The translations under genes and the position numbers were made by a program. Below, in pieces: positions 52,667 to 62,792 of a DNA stretch of 64,000 nt. Source of the stretch: Flavobacterium sp. N1736 (GTDB lineage: Bacteria; Bacteroidota; Bacteroidia; Flavobacteriales; Flavobacteriaceae). The stretch spans positions 3,534,001-3,598,000 of the forward strand of contig NZ_CP109994.1 of NCBI RefSeq assembly GCF_025947065.1, given 5' to 3'. The notes beneath the pieces are model-generated. The model searched no databases. It was given only the letters and a program-made list of their open reading frames with translations, and had not been told where the DNA came from. How positions within the stretch are numbered: position 1 is the first letter of the stretch; the number at the start of each line of letters is the position of its first letter.

Positions 52667-55105
52667 TTACCAGTTTATTTCTAAACTTTCTCCTTTTTTC
52701 AAGGTAATAGTTTGTTTTTTGTCTCCATTTATTAAAGTTGTTTTTCCTCCTATTTTAGACGAAACTGAAACTTTCTTTAGGATCTTATTTTCCCAATTCA
52801 TCTCGATTGCAAATCCGCCCCGGGCACAAATTCCGCGTACAGACCCGGTTTCCCAGGCATCTGGTAAAGCCGGTAATAATCTTATTTCGTTTTCGTCAGA
52901 CTGTACGAGCATTTCTGCAACGGCTGCAGCTCCGCCAAAATTACCATCAATTTGAAATGGCGGATGCGCATCGAATAAATTCGGATAAGTTCCTCCGCCT
53001 CTTCTTGGCGTCTCGGTTTTTTTTCCGTCGGGATCAACATATCTTAATAATTCGCGAAACATTTTATATGCACGATTTCCATCCCAAAGTCTTGCCCAAA
53101 GATTAATTCTCCAGCCTTTTGACCAGCCTGTAGTTTCGTCACCTTTTATTTCCAACGTTTTTCTGGAAGCTTCGGCTAAATCAGGTGTTTTCTCGGGCGT
53201 AATATGGTTGCCGGGGAAAAGTCCGAATAATTGTGATTGATGGCGGTGTTTTGGATCTTTATCATCCCAATCAAAATACCATTCCTGCAGATTTCCTTTT
53301 TTGCCAATTTGATACGGATGTAAATTCACCAGATCTTTTTCAAGTTCAGCTCTGAAATCAGCATCAATATTTAAAATTTTAGAAGCCCTGATTGTTTTGT
53401 CGAAACATTCTCGTATCATCGCCAAATCGGCTGTACCGCCATACATCGTGGCGCCAACAAAACCATCCGGTGTTATATATTGATTTTCGGGTGACGTTGA
53501 AGGGGCTGTAATTAAATTTCCTTTTTTATCAACCACCAGCCATGCAAGGCAAAATTGAGCCGCTCCTTTCATCAACGGATAACCTTCTTTTTTTAAGTAT
53601 TCTTTATCCTGAGTAAAAATATAATGTTCCCAAATGTGTGTGCTTAACCACGCGCCAGCCATTGGCCAGCACGCCCACATTGGGTCTTCTTTGCCAAATT
53701 GTCCCACCGGATTTGTCATTGCCCAAATATCTGAATTGTGTGCCGCTGCCCAGCCTTCATTTACGCCGTAGAAAGTTTTAGCCGTTATTTTTCCCGTAAC
53801 CGAAAGGTTTTTTATAAAACTCAATAATGGCAAATGCATTTCTGAAAGATTGGTGTTTTCTGCCAGCCAATAATTTTCTTCCAGATTAATGTTCATCGTA
53901 TAATTACTGCTCCAGGGAGGATTTAAATGCGGATTCCAAATTCCTTGTAAATTTGCCGGAACGCCCAAAGTTCTGGAACTGCTTATTAGCAAATATCGTC
54001 CGTAATTAAAATAGAGAATTTCCAGATTTTTATCTTCTTTACCGTCAGCGTAGCGCAATAAACGTTCGTCTGTTGGTAAATTCGGTGCGGTTGTTTTTCC
54101 TAAATCCAGATTGACACGATTGTAGAATTTTTGATAATCGGCAATATGTGAATTTTTTAATTCATCAAATGATTTTGAAAATGCTTTGCTTAATTTTTTC
54201 TCTGCAATAACATTTGCGATTCCATCTACGGACGGGTTTATATTAAACGCTTTAAAACTGGTTGCAACTGAAACATAAATTATCGCTTCGGTTGCATTTT
54301 TTACGCCCAAAGTATTTGTCGTCGTTGTGATTTTTCCGTCAGTATTTTTTATTTTTAATAAGGAAGTAAATCGTGTTCCTCTGGTAATTTTCGCTTCTTT
54401 TGCTGCTTCTTCTTTTTGCTCAGCTGTAGGAAAAGCTGGAAAATATCCCATCTTATTATATCCCGGATTTTCATGCATTGGTGCAATACCGCTTATTTCA
54501 AGAACATTATTTTTTATTTCAACATTTGATTTTAATAAACTGCTCAAATTAATATCAAAATTTAAAGTTCCTTTTTGACTGCTCGTTAATTTGATAATCA
54601 TGATTTGATCCGGTGCCGAAACAAAATATTCCCGGGTAAACTTTGCGCCGTCAACTTCGTAACTTACTTTTGAAATAGCATTCGAAATATCAAGTTCTCT
54701 ATGATAATTGGCAACTTTTCCTTTGTGAGAATTGTTGATTTCAATTGTTCCAAGCGGCGCGTACGATTCAGAGTTTTTACCTTGCAGTTTTTTATTTAAT
54801 TCTTCAGCTAACTTGTAATCTTCTTTGTTTAACGCTTCGCGAATTTCCGGCAAATTTTTATATGCATACGGATTCATGCCGGCATCCACTGGTTCTCCCG
54901 ACCAAAGTGTAACATCGTTTAAATAAATTTTATCTGAATTAACGCCTCCAAAAACCGTTGCTCCCAATTTTCCGTTTCCTAAAACCAAACTTTCTTCAAA
55001 AAATTCTGCCGGTTGATTGTACCATAAAACATGACTGGATTGCGCTGTCGATTTTATGCAAAAAAAGGTAAATAGTAAAATGAGAAATGTTTTTGTGACG
55101 TTCAT
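52667..55105 (-). CDS. GH95 family glycoside hydrolase (alpha-L-fucosidase/galactosidase type)
   Basis: 812 residues from the ATG at 55105 (an extension from 55162 lies ahead of the clean signal peptide MNVTKTFLILLFTFFCIKSTAQ). The GH95 N-terminal domain has LVLGNGKLGATVFGGVNSDKIYLNDVTLWSG. The catalytic (alpha/alpha)6 barrel has GIWNPHLNPPWSSNYTMNIN near 400 and MWACWPMAGAWL near 480. GH95 removes terminal alpha-1,2-fucose or L-galactose from glycans such as xyloglucan side chains. Secreted. It is first in the minus-strand degradation locus by distance from the window end. Confidence 0.9.
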   Translation of the reverse strand: MNVTKTFLILLFTFFCIKSTAQSSHVLWYNQPAEFFEESLVLGNGKLGATVFGGVNSDKIYLNDVTLWSGEPVDAGMNPYAYKNLPEIREALNKEDYKLAEELNKKLQGKNSESYAPLGTIEINNSHKGKVANYHRELDISNAISKVSYEVDGAKFTREYFVSAPDQIMIIKLTSSQKGTLNFDINLSSLLKSNVEIKNNVLEISGIAPMHENPGYNKMGYFPAFPTAEQKEEAAKEAKITRGTRFTSLLKIKNTDGKITTTTNTLGVKNATEAIIYVSVATSFKAFNINPSVDGIANVIAEKKLSKAFSKSFDELKNSHIADYQKFYNRVNLDLGKTTAPNLPTDERLLRYADGKEDKNLEILYFNYGRYLLISSSRTLGVPANLQGIWNPHLNPPWSSNYTMNINLEENYWLAENTNLSEMHLPLLSFIKNLSVTGKITAKTFYGVNEGWAAAHNSDIWAMTNPVGQFGKEDPMWACWPMAGAWLSTHIWEHYIFTQDKEYLKKEGYPLMKGAAQFCLAWLVVDKKGNLITAPSTSPENQYITPDGFVGATMYGGTADLAMIRECFDKTIRASKILNIDADFRAELEKDLVNLHPYQIGKKGNLQEWYFDWDDKDPKHRHQSQLFGLFPGNHITPEKTPDLAEASRKTLEIKGDETTGWSKGWRINLWARLWDGNRAYKMFRELLRYVDPDGKKTETPRRGGGTYPNLFDAHPPFQIDGNFGGAAAVAEMLVQSDENEIRLLPALPDAWETGSVRGICARGGFAIEMNWENKILKKVSVSSKIGGKTTLINGDKKQTITLKKGESLEINW

Positions 55106-55399
55106 TTGTAGCGTTTTAAATTTTAATTGTTTCCATTTAAAATGTGTAGATCTTGCGTTCAACGAATTAAAAATCCGTTCAAAATATAATTGTTGCCGTC
55201 AACGGATTAATCCCGAAGCTTCGGGACGTTGCTACAATATAGTTCGTTCCTCCGGAACTTTTAAGAGAGCCTTCGGCTCGGTTTATTTTGTTATCCTAAC
55301 AGGTTTTTTCAACCTGTTAGGTATTTTCTTTTAGGTTGTTTGACAATTATACCCAACAGGTTGAAAAAAACCTCTTAGGATATTTAACTACGATTAAGA
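55106..55399. repeat. Hairpin-rich intergenic region upstream of GH95
   Basis: No ORF. From left: AATCCGTT (55172-55179)/AACGGATT (55201-55208); palindrome TCCCGAAGCTTCGGGA (55211-55226); GTTCC-TCC-GGAAC (55246-55258); GAGCC-TTC-GGCTC (55267-55279); then an AACAGGTT-TTTTC-AACCTGTT hairpin and its variant (55297-55380), related to the 41-bp repeat. Several GC-rich hairpins in an AT-rich gap look like stacked interspersed-repeat remnants, and they could also act on transcription. Confidence 0.75.
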
Positions 55400-57349
55400 T
55401 TATTTAGTAACCTTATATATTTCGTTTGCCGTAATCATTGCCCAATTATCGGTTCTAAAAGGCGATGCGGGGAATTTTTCTTTATTGAAAAGATTGATTT
55501 CGGTATCGTCATCGGCCCAACCATAATGAACGGCAACAGGGCTTTTTACATTTTCGCTTGAAACGATGACTTTATTGTTTTTGATTATCGCTTTCGCGGA
55601 ATAAAAAACTTTATCTGCTCCGGCAATTTCAAAACCTTTTACATTTTCTGAATTGTCTGAAGCTGTTAATCCTGAACCAATAGTATCGAAAGTCAGAATA
55701 ATTTCGTTTCCTTTAATTTCCTGAGATTTAAAAGTTGGTCCGCTATAAATTTGTTTTTTGCCGTAAACGTTGTTCATGGCAATTGCCGCCAAACGCAAAC
55801 CTACATCTTGTTTGTTTGTTGGGTGAATGTCTTTTGCGTTACCAATATCTGTGGTTACGACCATTCCGGTATTTGATATTTTTAAGGTCTCAAGTTGTGC
55901 TTCGCGAAGTTCTGCCCAACGGCTGCCCACTTTACTGTTTCCGTTAAACTCGTTGAAAGTTGACAATTGTACGAAGTAAAAAGGAAAATTGCCCTGATTC
56001 CATTTTGTTCGCCAATCGTTAATCATTAACGGAAATGCTTTTTTGTATTGTTTTGCACGCCAAACATTGGCTTCTCCCTGATACCATAAAACGCCTTGAA
56101 ATGCATACGGAACCAATGGATTCACCATTGCATTGTATAATAACGATGGATAACTGTTTGGAGAAACGGCGATTTTTACCTGAACCACATTAAATTTCCA
56201 AAGTCCTTCGAGTGGAATATTATTGTCTTTGAACTGAATTTTCAAATCGGCAGGATCACCGTAAATTCCGCCACCGCCTGAATAATCCGCAATTCTTACT
56301 GCGATTACGTTTTTGCCTTCTTTTAAAACTCCTGTTGGAATTTTATAAATTCTTAAAGCTTCCCAAATTTTATTGGTTCCGACTTCAACTCCGTTTACAT
56401 ACGTAATATCTTCGTCGTCTACTTTTGAGAGATGCAAAACCGCTTCGCTTTTTGCTTGTTCGGCAGTTAAAATAATTGTTTTTCGCATCCAGACGACACC
56501 ATCGATATTGCCTATTTGTTGGTTTTCCCACAATGATGGCACTTTTATTTCAGGCCAGTTTTTATCATCAAAATTAAATTCCTTAAACTGATTTTCATTT
56601 TCGATCGAAACATCAAATCCCTGAATTTTTTTAATATTATCTAAAAGAGACTTTTTATACACTTCAAAAACGGCGTCCATATCAACTTGCGGAACATCGG
56701 CAATCATCGATTTAAATTCATCGCTTTTTTCGAAAGCTTCACGGCTTGTCCAAGTTTCTACATTCGTTCCGCCCCAGGAAGTATTTATAATTCCAATTGG
56801 GATTTTTAATTCGGCATATAATTTTTTGGCAAAAAAGAAACCTGCTGCCGTAAAATCCCGAATGTTTTCTTTGTTGGCAACCAGCCATTTTCCTGCTTTT
56901 AAATCTTCTTTTGGAGTTCCGCTTAAATCCTGCGCTACTCCAAAATGACGAATCATTGGATAATCAGAGTCGTCCATTTCTTTTTCTGCATTCATGGTTT
57001 TGTACATCTGAAATTCCATGTTTGATTGTCCGCTGCAAATCCAAACTTCACCAACCAAAACATTTTTGATGACAATTTTATTTTTTCCTGTAATGGATAA
57101 TTCAAAAGGTCCGCCTGCTTTTTCGGCAGACAGTTTTATCATCCATTTTCCGTTTTTATCAGCCTGAATTGTTTTGGTTTGTTTGTTAAAATGAACCTCA
57201 ACTTTTTCATTTGCATCTGCCCAGCCCCAAACAGGAATTTCTTTGTTGCGCTGCAGTACCATTCCGTCAGAAAACAACAAAGGCATTCGCACATTTGCGT
57301 TTGCCATTGTACTGAATATCAAAAAAATAAAGATTATATATTTTTTCAT
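55400..57349 (-). CDS. Sialate O-acetylesterase family carbohydrate esterase
   Basis: 649 residues with a signal peptide (MKKYIIFIFLIFSTMANA). SGNH-type esterase block ICSGQSNMEFQM near 109 holds the nucleophile Ser. GIINTSWGGTNVETWTSREA near 187 gives the oxyanion Gly/Asn region, and DIHPTNKQDVGLRLA near 515 the catalytic Asp-x-x-His. An inserted beta-sandwich (about 255-385, with RKTIILTAEQAKSEAVLHLSKVDD) is common in plant-polysaccharide-related members. It likely removes O-acetyl groups from glycans, and sialic acid need not be the natural substrate in this locus. Confidence 0.88.
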   Translation of the reverse strand: MKKYIIFIFLIFSTMANANVRMPLLFSDGMVLQRNKEIPVWGWADANEKVEVHFNKQTKTIQADKNGKWMIKLSAEKAGGPFELSITGKNKIVIKNVLVGEVWICSGQSNMEFQMYKTMNAEKEMDDSDYPMIRHFGVAQDLSGTPKEDLKAGKWLVANKENIRDFTAAGFFFAKKLYAELKIPIGIINTSWGGTNVETWTSREAFEKSDEFKSMIADVPQVDMDAVFEVYKKSLLDNIKKIQGFDVSIENENQFKEFNFDDKNWPEIKVPSLWENQQIGNIDGVVWMRKTIILTAEQAKSEAVLHLSKVDDEDITYVNGVEVGTNKIWEALRIYKIPTGVLKEGKNVIAVRIADYSGGGGIYGDPADLKIQFKDNNIPLEGLWKFNVVQVKIAVSPNSYPSLLYNAMVNPLVPYAFQGVLWYQGEANVWRAKQYKKAFPLMINDWRTKWNQGNFPFYFVQLSTFNEFNGNSKVGSRWAELREAQLETLKISNTGMVVTTDIGNAKDIHPTNKQDVGLRLAAIAMNNVYGKKQIYSGPTFKSQEIKGNEIILTFDTIGSGLTASDNSENVKGFEIAGADKVFYSAKAIIKNNKVIVSSENVKSPVAVHYGWADDDTEINLFNKEKFPASPFRTDNWAMITANEIYKVTK

Positions 57350-57377
57350 TTTTAGCGATTTAAATTATTTTAAACCA

Positions 57378-57444
57378 TATAAGTGATATAAGTAAAAATC
57401 CATTCAATCTTTAAATAAACTTAAATTGTCTTATATCACTTATA
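57378..57444. repeat. Inverted repeat TATAAGTGATATAAG
   Basis: A perfect 15-bp match: 57378-57392 with 57430-57444, in the gap between the esterase and the GH5 gene. Confidence 0.85.
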
Positions 57445-57462
57445 TAGCAAAACGATTGTTTT

Positions 57463-58701
57463 TTACTGTAATCCTTCTTTCAAAGCGGTTAATGCCTGAG
57501 TGTCAAAAACGGTATTATTGGCTCTGTTAAAAATTCCAAAACCTTTATCATTTAGACTTCCTTCATCCCAATAAAAAGGTAATAATCCATTTGCTTTTGC
57601 TTGTTTTACGACCGTTTTTAAATAATAGGCTCTTGACGCTAAATGTAAAGTTAACGCATCGCCTGTTAAAGTTGTTCTGCGAATGGCGCCAAACTCTCCT
57701 AACAAAACGGGAATTCCTTTATCGACAAATTGGGCTTTCATTAGTTTAAAGTTTTTCTCTAAATCTGCTTCTTCTCCCCAACTTGCATTTCTTTCTGTGT
57801 CTGTTGTTGAATGATAATTTGCTCCCCAATAATAGAACATTTTTCCCCAGGTTTCGTCTTTGGTTAAACCGGCAAAATTCCACGGAGCGTAATAATGCAC
57901 TTCGACCATCATTTTGTTGGCAATTTTATCGGTTGGCAAAGTCAACATTAGTTTATTTGTTTTCTCGATATCTGTTGTTGGTCCTTGCACTACTAAAACA
58001 CGATAAGCATTTTTTCCTCCGGTAGAACGAACGGCATCTATAAAAGTTTGGTGATACGAGGTTAAAACAGCCATTTGTACAGCATCTTCAACTGCCGGTT
58101 CATTGGCACTGGCAAAAAGTACATGCTCATCAAAACCACGTAATTGTGTCGCGATTTGTTCCCAAAAAGCTTTTTGTTTGGCATTGTTTTCTACTTTTTT
58201 GGCTTCGGTAATATTATTTTCCAGCCAACCGCCGTCCCAATGAATATTTACAACAACATACATATCATTGTCTACACAGTATTGTACGACTTCTTTGACT
58301 CTGTTTAGCCAGTCTGTTTTAATTTTGGCTGTAGCCGAATTTTCTAAATACTGGTTCCATGAACACGGAATTCTAATGGCATTAAAACCGTTTGCTTTAA
58401 CAGCGTCGATTAATGCTTTTGTCACTTTTGGATTTCCCCAGGCAGTTTCTCCCCCTGTTGCTTCAAGCGTGTTTCCAATATTCCAGCCCAATTTTATTTT
58501 TGCTGCCAATTGTGCGGCTGTACTTGACATTCCGTTTGCATCGGCTGCAATTGGATTTGTATTGTAACTTGGATATAAACCTGTAACCTCAATTTTATTG
58601 TCCTTTTTTGTTTCCTCTTTATCTGAACTGCAAGCCCAAAGACTTAAAAAAGAAAAACATAAAACAAGACTTAGCCGATAATTCTTTATTTGGTTATTCA
58701 T
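57463..58701 (-). CDS. GH5 family endoglucanase, probably subfamily 4, lipoprotein
   Basis: 412 residues. Lipoprotein signal (SLVLCFSFLSLWACSSDK). GH5 barrel with the subfamily-4 hallmark KLGWNIGNTLEA near 72-83 and WGNPKVTKALIDAVKANGFNAIRIPCSW near 89-116. Catalytic acid in FASANEPAV near 197 and nucleophile in LLGEFGAIRR near 335. GH5_4 enzymes cut beta-1,4-glucan backbones, many with xyloglucan specificity, which matches the fucosidase and acetylesterase next door. Outer-membrane surface location is likely. Confidence 0.92.
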   Translation of the reverse strand: MNNQIKNYRLSLVLCFSFLSLWACSSDKEETKKDNKIEVTGLYPSYNTNPIAADANGMSSTAAQLAAKIKLGWNIGNTLEATGGETAWGNPKVTKALIDAVKANGFNAIRIPCSWNQYLENSATAKIKTDWLNRVKEVVQYCVDNDMYVVVNIHWDGGWLENNITEAKKVENNAKQKAFWEQIATQLRGFDEHVLFASANEPAVEDAVQMAVLTSYHQTFIDAVRSTGGKNAYRVLVVQGPTTDIEKTNKLMLTLPTDKIANKMMVEVHYYAPWNFAGLTKDETWGKMFYYWGANYHSTTDTERNASWGEEADLEKNFKLMKAQFVDKGIPVLLGEFGAIRRTTLTGDALTLHLASRAYYLKTVVKQAKANGLLPFYWDEGSLNDKGFGIFNRANNTVFDTQALTALKEGLQ

Positions 58702-58834
58702 TTTTTTGATTTTTACAATTAATTATGTGGTTCTCATTCCTTAAAAACATTAAATGCATTCTGAAAATAATTTCATCGGGTTTCCTGTTATAATCTAAAT
58801 TATAAGACCCACACAATTAATGCAAAATCTATTA

Positions 58835-61075
58835 TTACTTGATCGTTACAACAATTTCTTTCTTGATGTCTCTTGAAGAATTTCCTAATTTCAAAGTATA
58901 TTTTCCTGGCTCAATTGTCCATTTTTTGGCTGCAACATCATAATATGCTAATTCTTTTACCGGAACTTTAATGGTTACGGTTTCTGAATTTCCTGCTTTT
59001 ACTAATATTTTTTGGAAACCTTTTAATTCCTGTGCCGCGCGTGTTATTTTCGAATCTGCTTTTGAAGTGTACAACTGAACAACTTCTTTTCCATCAACTT
59101 TTCCGGTGTTTTTTACATCAATCCAAACCGTGATTGTTTCGTTTTGTCCGTACGAAGTTTTGTCTGTTTTTGCATTATCAAAAGCAAAAGTGGTGTATGA
59201 TAATCCGTATCCGAAAGGAAATAACGGCGCGATATTTTTAGTATCAAACCAACGGTATCCTACCAAAATTCCTTCACCATAATTTGCTGTTTTTCCTCCT
59301 GGGAAACTGTTTGTTGCGTGTGCCGGAGAATCCATAATTTGTTTAGGCATTGTCCACGGTAATTTTCCTGATGGATTTACTTTTCCTAAAATTACATCTG
59401 CCAAAGCATTTCCTCCTTCTGAACCATTAAACCAAGACCAAACTAAAGCTGATGTTTTTTTGGTTACTGCATCAATATCAAAAGGTGCTCCGGCAACCAT
59501 AACTACAATTGTTCTTGGGTTTGCTGCTATTACTTTCTGAATCAATTCTTCCTGCCCAAATGGTAATTTTAAATTTCTACGATCTGAAGCTTCTGTTTCA
59601 TAATCACGGTTTGAACCCGCAAAAATAATTGCAACATCCGATTTTTTAGCTGCTTCTACCGCTTCCTGAACTTTTGCAGGATCTAATTGATCTATAGTTA
59701 CGGGACCGTTTAAGGTAATATCGCCTAATTTCCCTTTATTTTTTTCGTCGTAACGCTCTAAATATCCTTCGGCATAATTGATTTTAATTGACGATGGCAA
59801 TCTGTTTTTTAAACCTTCAAGCGGAGTAATTTCTCTTTTTGTTTTAACGCCTGCACCAAATCCGCCAAGAGCATTTTTCTTCGTAGCGTTGTTTCCAATT
59901 ACTGCAATCGATTTTACTCCGTCTAATTTTAATGGCAATGCATTGTTTTCATTTTTCAATAAAACGATGTCTTCTGCTGCAATTTTATAAGCGTCCTGAT
60001 AATGTGCTTCTGTCGAAATACTTCCTTTTACACGGTCTTTACTTTGGCTTCCCATAGCTTTTACCTGAAATAAAGTACGTAAAATTCTTTTTACATGTTT
60101 ATCCAATTCTGCTTCTGAAATCTCTTTGTTTTTTGCAGCAGCGATTAATTTATCGGCAAGGAAAAATTCATTGAATGGTTTTGGAGTTCCCATTTCAATA
60201 TCCAAACCACTTTCTAAAGATTTTACTGTAGAATGTACCGCAGCCCAATCTGAAACTACAACGCCTTTAAATCCCCATTCGTTACGCAGGATTTTATTTA
60301 GCATATAATCATTCTCACACAAATATTCGCCTCTAAATTTGTTGTAAGCGCCCATAACTGCATAAGCGTGCGCTTCTTTTATAGATGCTTCAAATGCCGG
60401 AAGATAAATTTCGCGAAGTGTACGTTCGTCCATTCTTACATCTACAAAGTCACGATTAGTTTCCTGATTGTTTGCTGCAAAATGTTTTACGCAAGCCATA
60501 ACATCGTTGTCTTGTAAACCAACAATTAACGGCACTGCAATTTTTTTATTCAAAAACGGATCTTCACTCATGTATTCGTAAGTTCTTCCGCCAAGCGGCG
60601 TTCTTACGATATTAATTGCCGGCGAAAGCAACATATCTTTGTCTCTCGCACGCAATTCCTGTCCAACACTATTTCCAAAAGTATACGCCATTTCAGCATT
60701 CCAGGTTGCGGCTAAACCTCCGCCTGCCGGATAATAGGTTGCAAAATCATTTGTCAAACCTGCCGGTGCCCAATTGTCTCGCGAGATTTCTTCACGAACA
60801 CCAAGCGGTCCGTCGGCCATTTTTAATTCAGGAATTCCTAAGCGTTTTACGCCGCCGGAAGTAAACATACTGTTTCCGTGCAACATGCCTATTTTTTCCT
60901 CCAATGTCATTTGAGAAACTAACTTATCGATTTCTGCATCAAATTCTGATCCTATTTCTTTGCCTTGATATTCTTTTTGCGCTGTTTCAGAATCTGCTGT
61001 TTTTACATCACTTTTACAAGATGTAAATACTGCAAAAGCCAATGCGGCTGACAGGTATAAAATTTTGTTTTTCAT
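58835..61075 (-). CDS. GH3 family beta-glucosidase, lipoprotein
   Basis: 746 residues with a lipoprotein signal (LSAALAFAVFTSCKSD). N-terminal GH3 barrel: MLHGNSMFTSGGVKRLGIPELKMADGPLGVR, FAANNQETNRDFVDVRMDERTLREIYLPAF. Nucleophile Asp in VVSDWAAVHST near 274. A GH3 C-terminal alpha/beta sandwich (AGSNRDYETEASDRRNLKLP with acid/base Glu) and a fibronectin III-like domain (near 650-740, KNTGKVDGKEVVQLYTS) complete it. It releases glucose from beta-glucan oligosaccharides in the periplasm. Confidence 0.94.
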   Translation of the reverse strand: MKNKILYLSAALAFAVFTSCKSDVKTADSETAQKEYQGKEIGSEFDAEIDKLVSQMTLEEKIGMLHGNSMFTSGGVKRLGIPELKMADGPLGVREEISRDNWAPAGLTNDFATYYPAGGGLAATWNAEMAYTFGNSVGQELRARDKDMLLSPAINIVRTPLGGRTYEYMSEDPFLNKKIAVPLIVGLQDNDVMACVKHFAANNQETNRDFVDVRMDERTLREIYLPAFEASIKEAHAYAVMGAYNKFRGEYLCENDYMLNKILRNEWGFKGVVVSDWAAVHSTVKSLESGLDIEMGTPKPFNEFFLADKLIAAAKNKEISEAELDKHVKRILRTLFQVKAMGSQSKDRVKGSISTEAHYQDAYKIAAEDIVLLKNENNALPLKLDGVKSIAVIGNNATKKNALGGFGAGVKTKREITPLEGLKNRLPSSIKINYAEGYLERYDEKNKGKLGDITLNGPVTIDQLDPAKVQEAVEAAKKSDVAIIFAGSNRDYETEASDRRNLKLPFGQEELIQKVIAANPRTIVVMVAGAPFDIDAVTKKTSALVWSWFNGSEGGNALADVILGKVNPSGKLPWTMPKQIMDSPAHATNSFPGGKTANYGEGILVGYRWFDTKNIAPLFPFGYGLSYTTFAFDNAKTDKTSYGQNETITVWIDVKNTGKVDGKEVVQLYTSKADSKITRAAQELKGFQKILVKAGNSETVTIKVPVKELAYYDVAAKKWTIEPGKYTLKLGNSSRDIKKEIVVTIK

Positions 61076-61120
61076 GCTTAATAGTTTTTTTTAGTTTTTT
61101 GAATTTGTTCTTTTAAGAAA

Positions 61121-62710
61121 TTAAAGCTTTACAAAATTCAATAAAAAAACATCGTTTTCATTGATTTTAAAATCTTTGCTATAAGTTCCTTTTGCATCAA
61201 TGGTTACTTTTTCAGTCGCCCATAAAGCGCCATTGTTTTTTTGTTTAATGATATTTACCTGCTCTCGCGATAACTGACTTGGTTTTCCCATGGCGAGATA
61301 ATCTGCGTAAGCGTCATTTGTTTTATAACCTACTTTGTAGATTTCGAGATTGTATTTTCCTTTTTTCAAACCTTCAACTTCAATTTTTAAAGTTCCTTTT
61401 GGCTGTGATGGTAAATCCTGAACATAATAGGTTTGATTCCATACTTTATCTCCCGGATGCGTATTCGTAAAATCCCAAACCAACAATTGTACATCGCCTT
61501 TTGCGTTTTTAGTTGCCCACGAAGATTTGTCGTTATTTTGAAGTTCTGTTTCTCCTAATTTATTCAAAAAAGAATACGAGAAATAAGCCGGTTTTTTGAT
61601 TCCTTGTGTATTTAATAATCCGAAACCGCCGTGAAACGGTGTAAATCTTGGACCCGGTTCTTCAAAAATATCGGTAAAAACCCAATACGACATGGAATTT
61701 GCCGCATTGCCAACTTGTTTTAGTTTCTGCAAAATATAAGCTGCTGAATGGTAACTATCATGAATTGGATCTGCAGGAGTATATGATGTGCTCCATTCTG
61801 TATAATGTAATTCTAATTTTGGCTTTGCCGAATTTGAAATTTGTTGACGTGAATTAATTACATCGCCGCTTATACTCGAATCTTCTTTATTTAAAACTGT
61901 TCCCGATGTTCCGAATTCATCTAAATATCCTTGTTTTACACCATAAGTATGTGTCGAAATAAAATCTAACGGAACATTGTTTTTAGTGCAAAAGTCTATT
62001 GTTTCCGGAACCCAGCCTGCTCCCGCTGTTGCAGGTCCGCCCACTTTATAAGCCGGATTTACACTTTTGATGCCGCGTGCAGCATATTCATATAATTTGA
62101 AATATTCTGCCTGCGTTCCTGTCCAGAAACCCGGAGATAAATTAGGTTCGTTCCAAACTTCAAAATACCATGTTTTTACTTCTTCATCTCCGTAACGTTC
62201 TTTGAAATGCTGGGTTAGATTTCGAATTAAATCTTCCCATTTTTTATAATCTTTTGGAGGCGTAACATTTCCCTTCCACCAAAAAATAGTCTGACTTCCG
62301 CTTGCCAATGCATTAGGCATAAATCCTAATTCTACAAAAGGTTTCATCTTTATGCTCAATATAAAATCATATAAAGCATCGATATATTGATAATTGTATT
62401 CGGGATTTCCATTTGAATCTTCGCGATAAACCGCCATATCATCAGACAATAAACCGTGCATTCTGATGTATTTAAAATCACATTCTTGTTTTGCCATTGC
62501 CAATTGCTGTTGCCAATCGGCGCGTAAACCTTCGTTTGCTCTTCCGGCGCCAATACATTCTTTGAACATAGTGTTCAGTTTTCCTGCGCTTTTGTTGTAA
62601 TCGACTTTTATGATTCTTTCGTCAGATTTTACCGCATTCGAATTTTGTCCAAACAAATTAATATTGATTAGAAGTAATGAAAGAAATAGTATTGTTGAAT
62701 ATTTTTTCAT
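61121..62710 (-). CDS. GH39 family beta-xylosidase-like enzyme
   Basis: 529 residues with a signal peptide (ends INLFGQ). GH39 (beta/alpha)8 barrel: acid/base Glu in YFEVWNEPNLSPGFWTG near 187, nucleophile Glu in LELHYTEWSTSYTPADPIHDSYHSAAY near 303. A C-terminal beta domain follows. GH39 removes beta-xylose or related residues. It lies between the GH3 gene and the GH97 gene on the same strand (46 bp and 83 bp gaps). Confidence 0.9.
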   Translation of the reverse strand: MKKYSTILFLSLLLININLFGQNSNAVKSDERIIKVDYNKSAGKLNTMFKECIGAGRANEGLRADWQQQLAMAKQECDFKYIRMHGLLSDDMAVYREDSNGNPEYNYQYIDALYDFILSIKMKPFVELGFMPNALASGSQTIFWWKGNVTPPKDYKKWEDLIRNLTQHFKERYGDEEVKTWYFEVWNEPNLSPGFWTGTQAEYFKLYEYAARGIKSVNPAYKVGGPATAGAGWVPETIDFCTKNNVPLDFISTHTYGVKQGYLDEFGTSGTVLNKEDSSISGDVINSRQQISNSAKPKLELHYTEWSTSYTPADPIHDSYHSAAYILQKLKQVGNAANSMSYWVFTDIFEEPGPRFTPFHGGFGLLNTQGIKKPAYFSYSFLNKLGETELQNNDKSSWATKNAKGDVQLLVWDFTNTHPGDKVWNQTYYVQDLPSQPKGTLKIEVEGLKKGKYNLEIYKVGYKTNDAYADYLAMGKPSQLSREQVNIIKQKNNGALWATEKVTIDAKGTYSKDFKINENDVFLLNFVKL

Positions 62711-62743
62711 CTGAAAAATGTTTTTTAAAATCCTGATGTTTGT

Positions 62744-62784
62744 TAGTAAACCTGACAGGTTTTAAAAACCTGTCGGGTTTGACA
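62744..62784. repeat. 41-bp palindromic repeat, copy B
   Basis: Identical to 52608-52648 at all 41 positions by reading both. It lies between the GH39 gene start and the GH97 gene end, 10 kb from copy A. Confidence 0.9.
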
Positions 62785-62792
62785 ATCTATAT

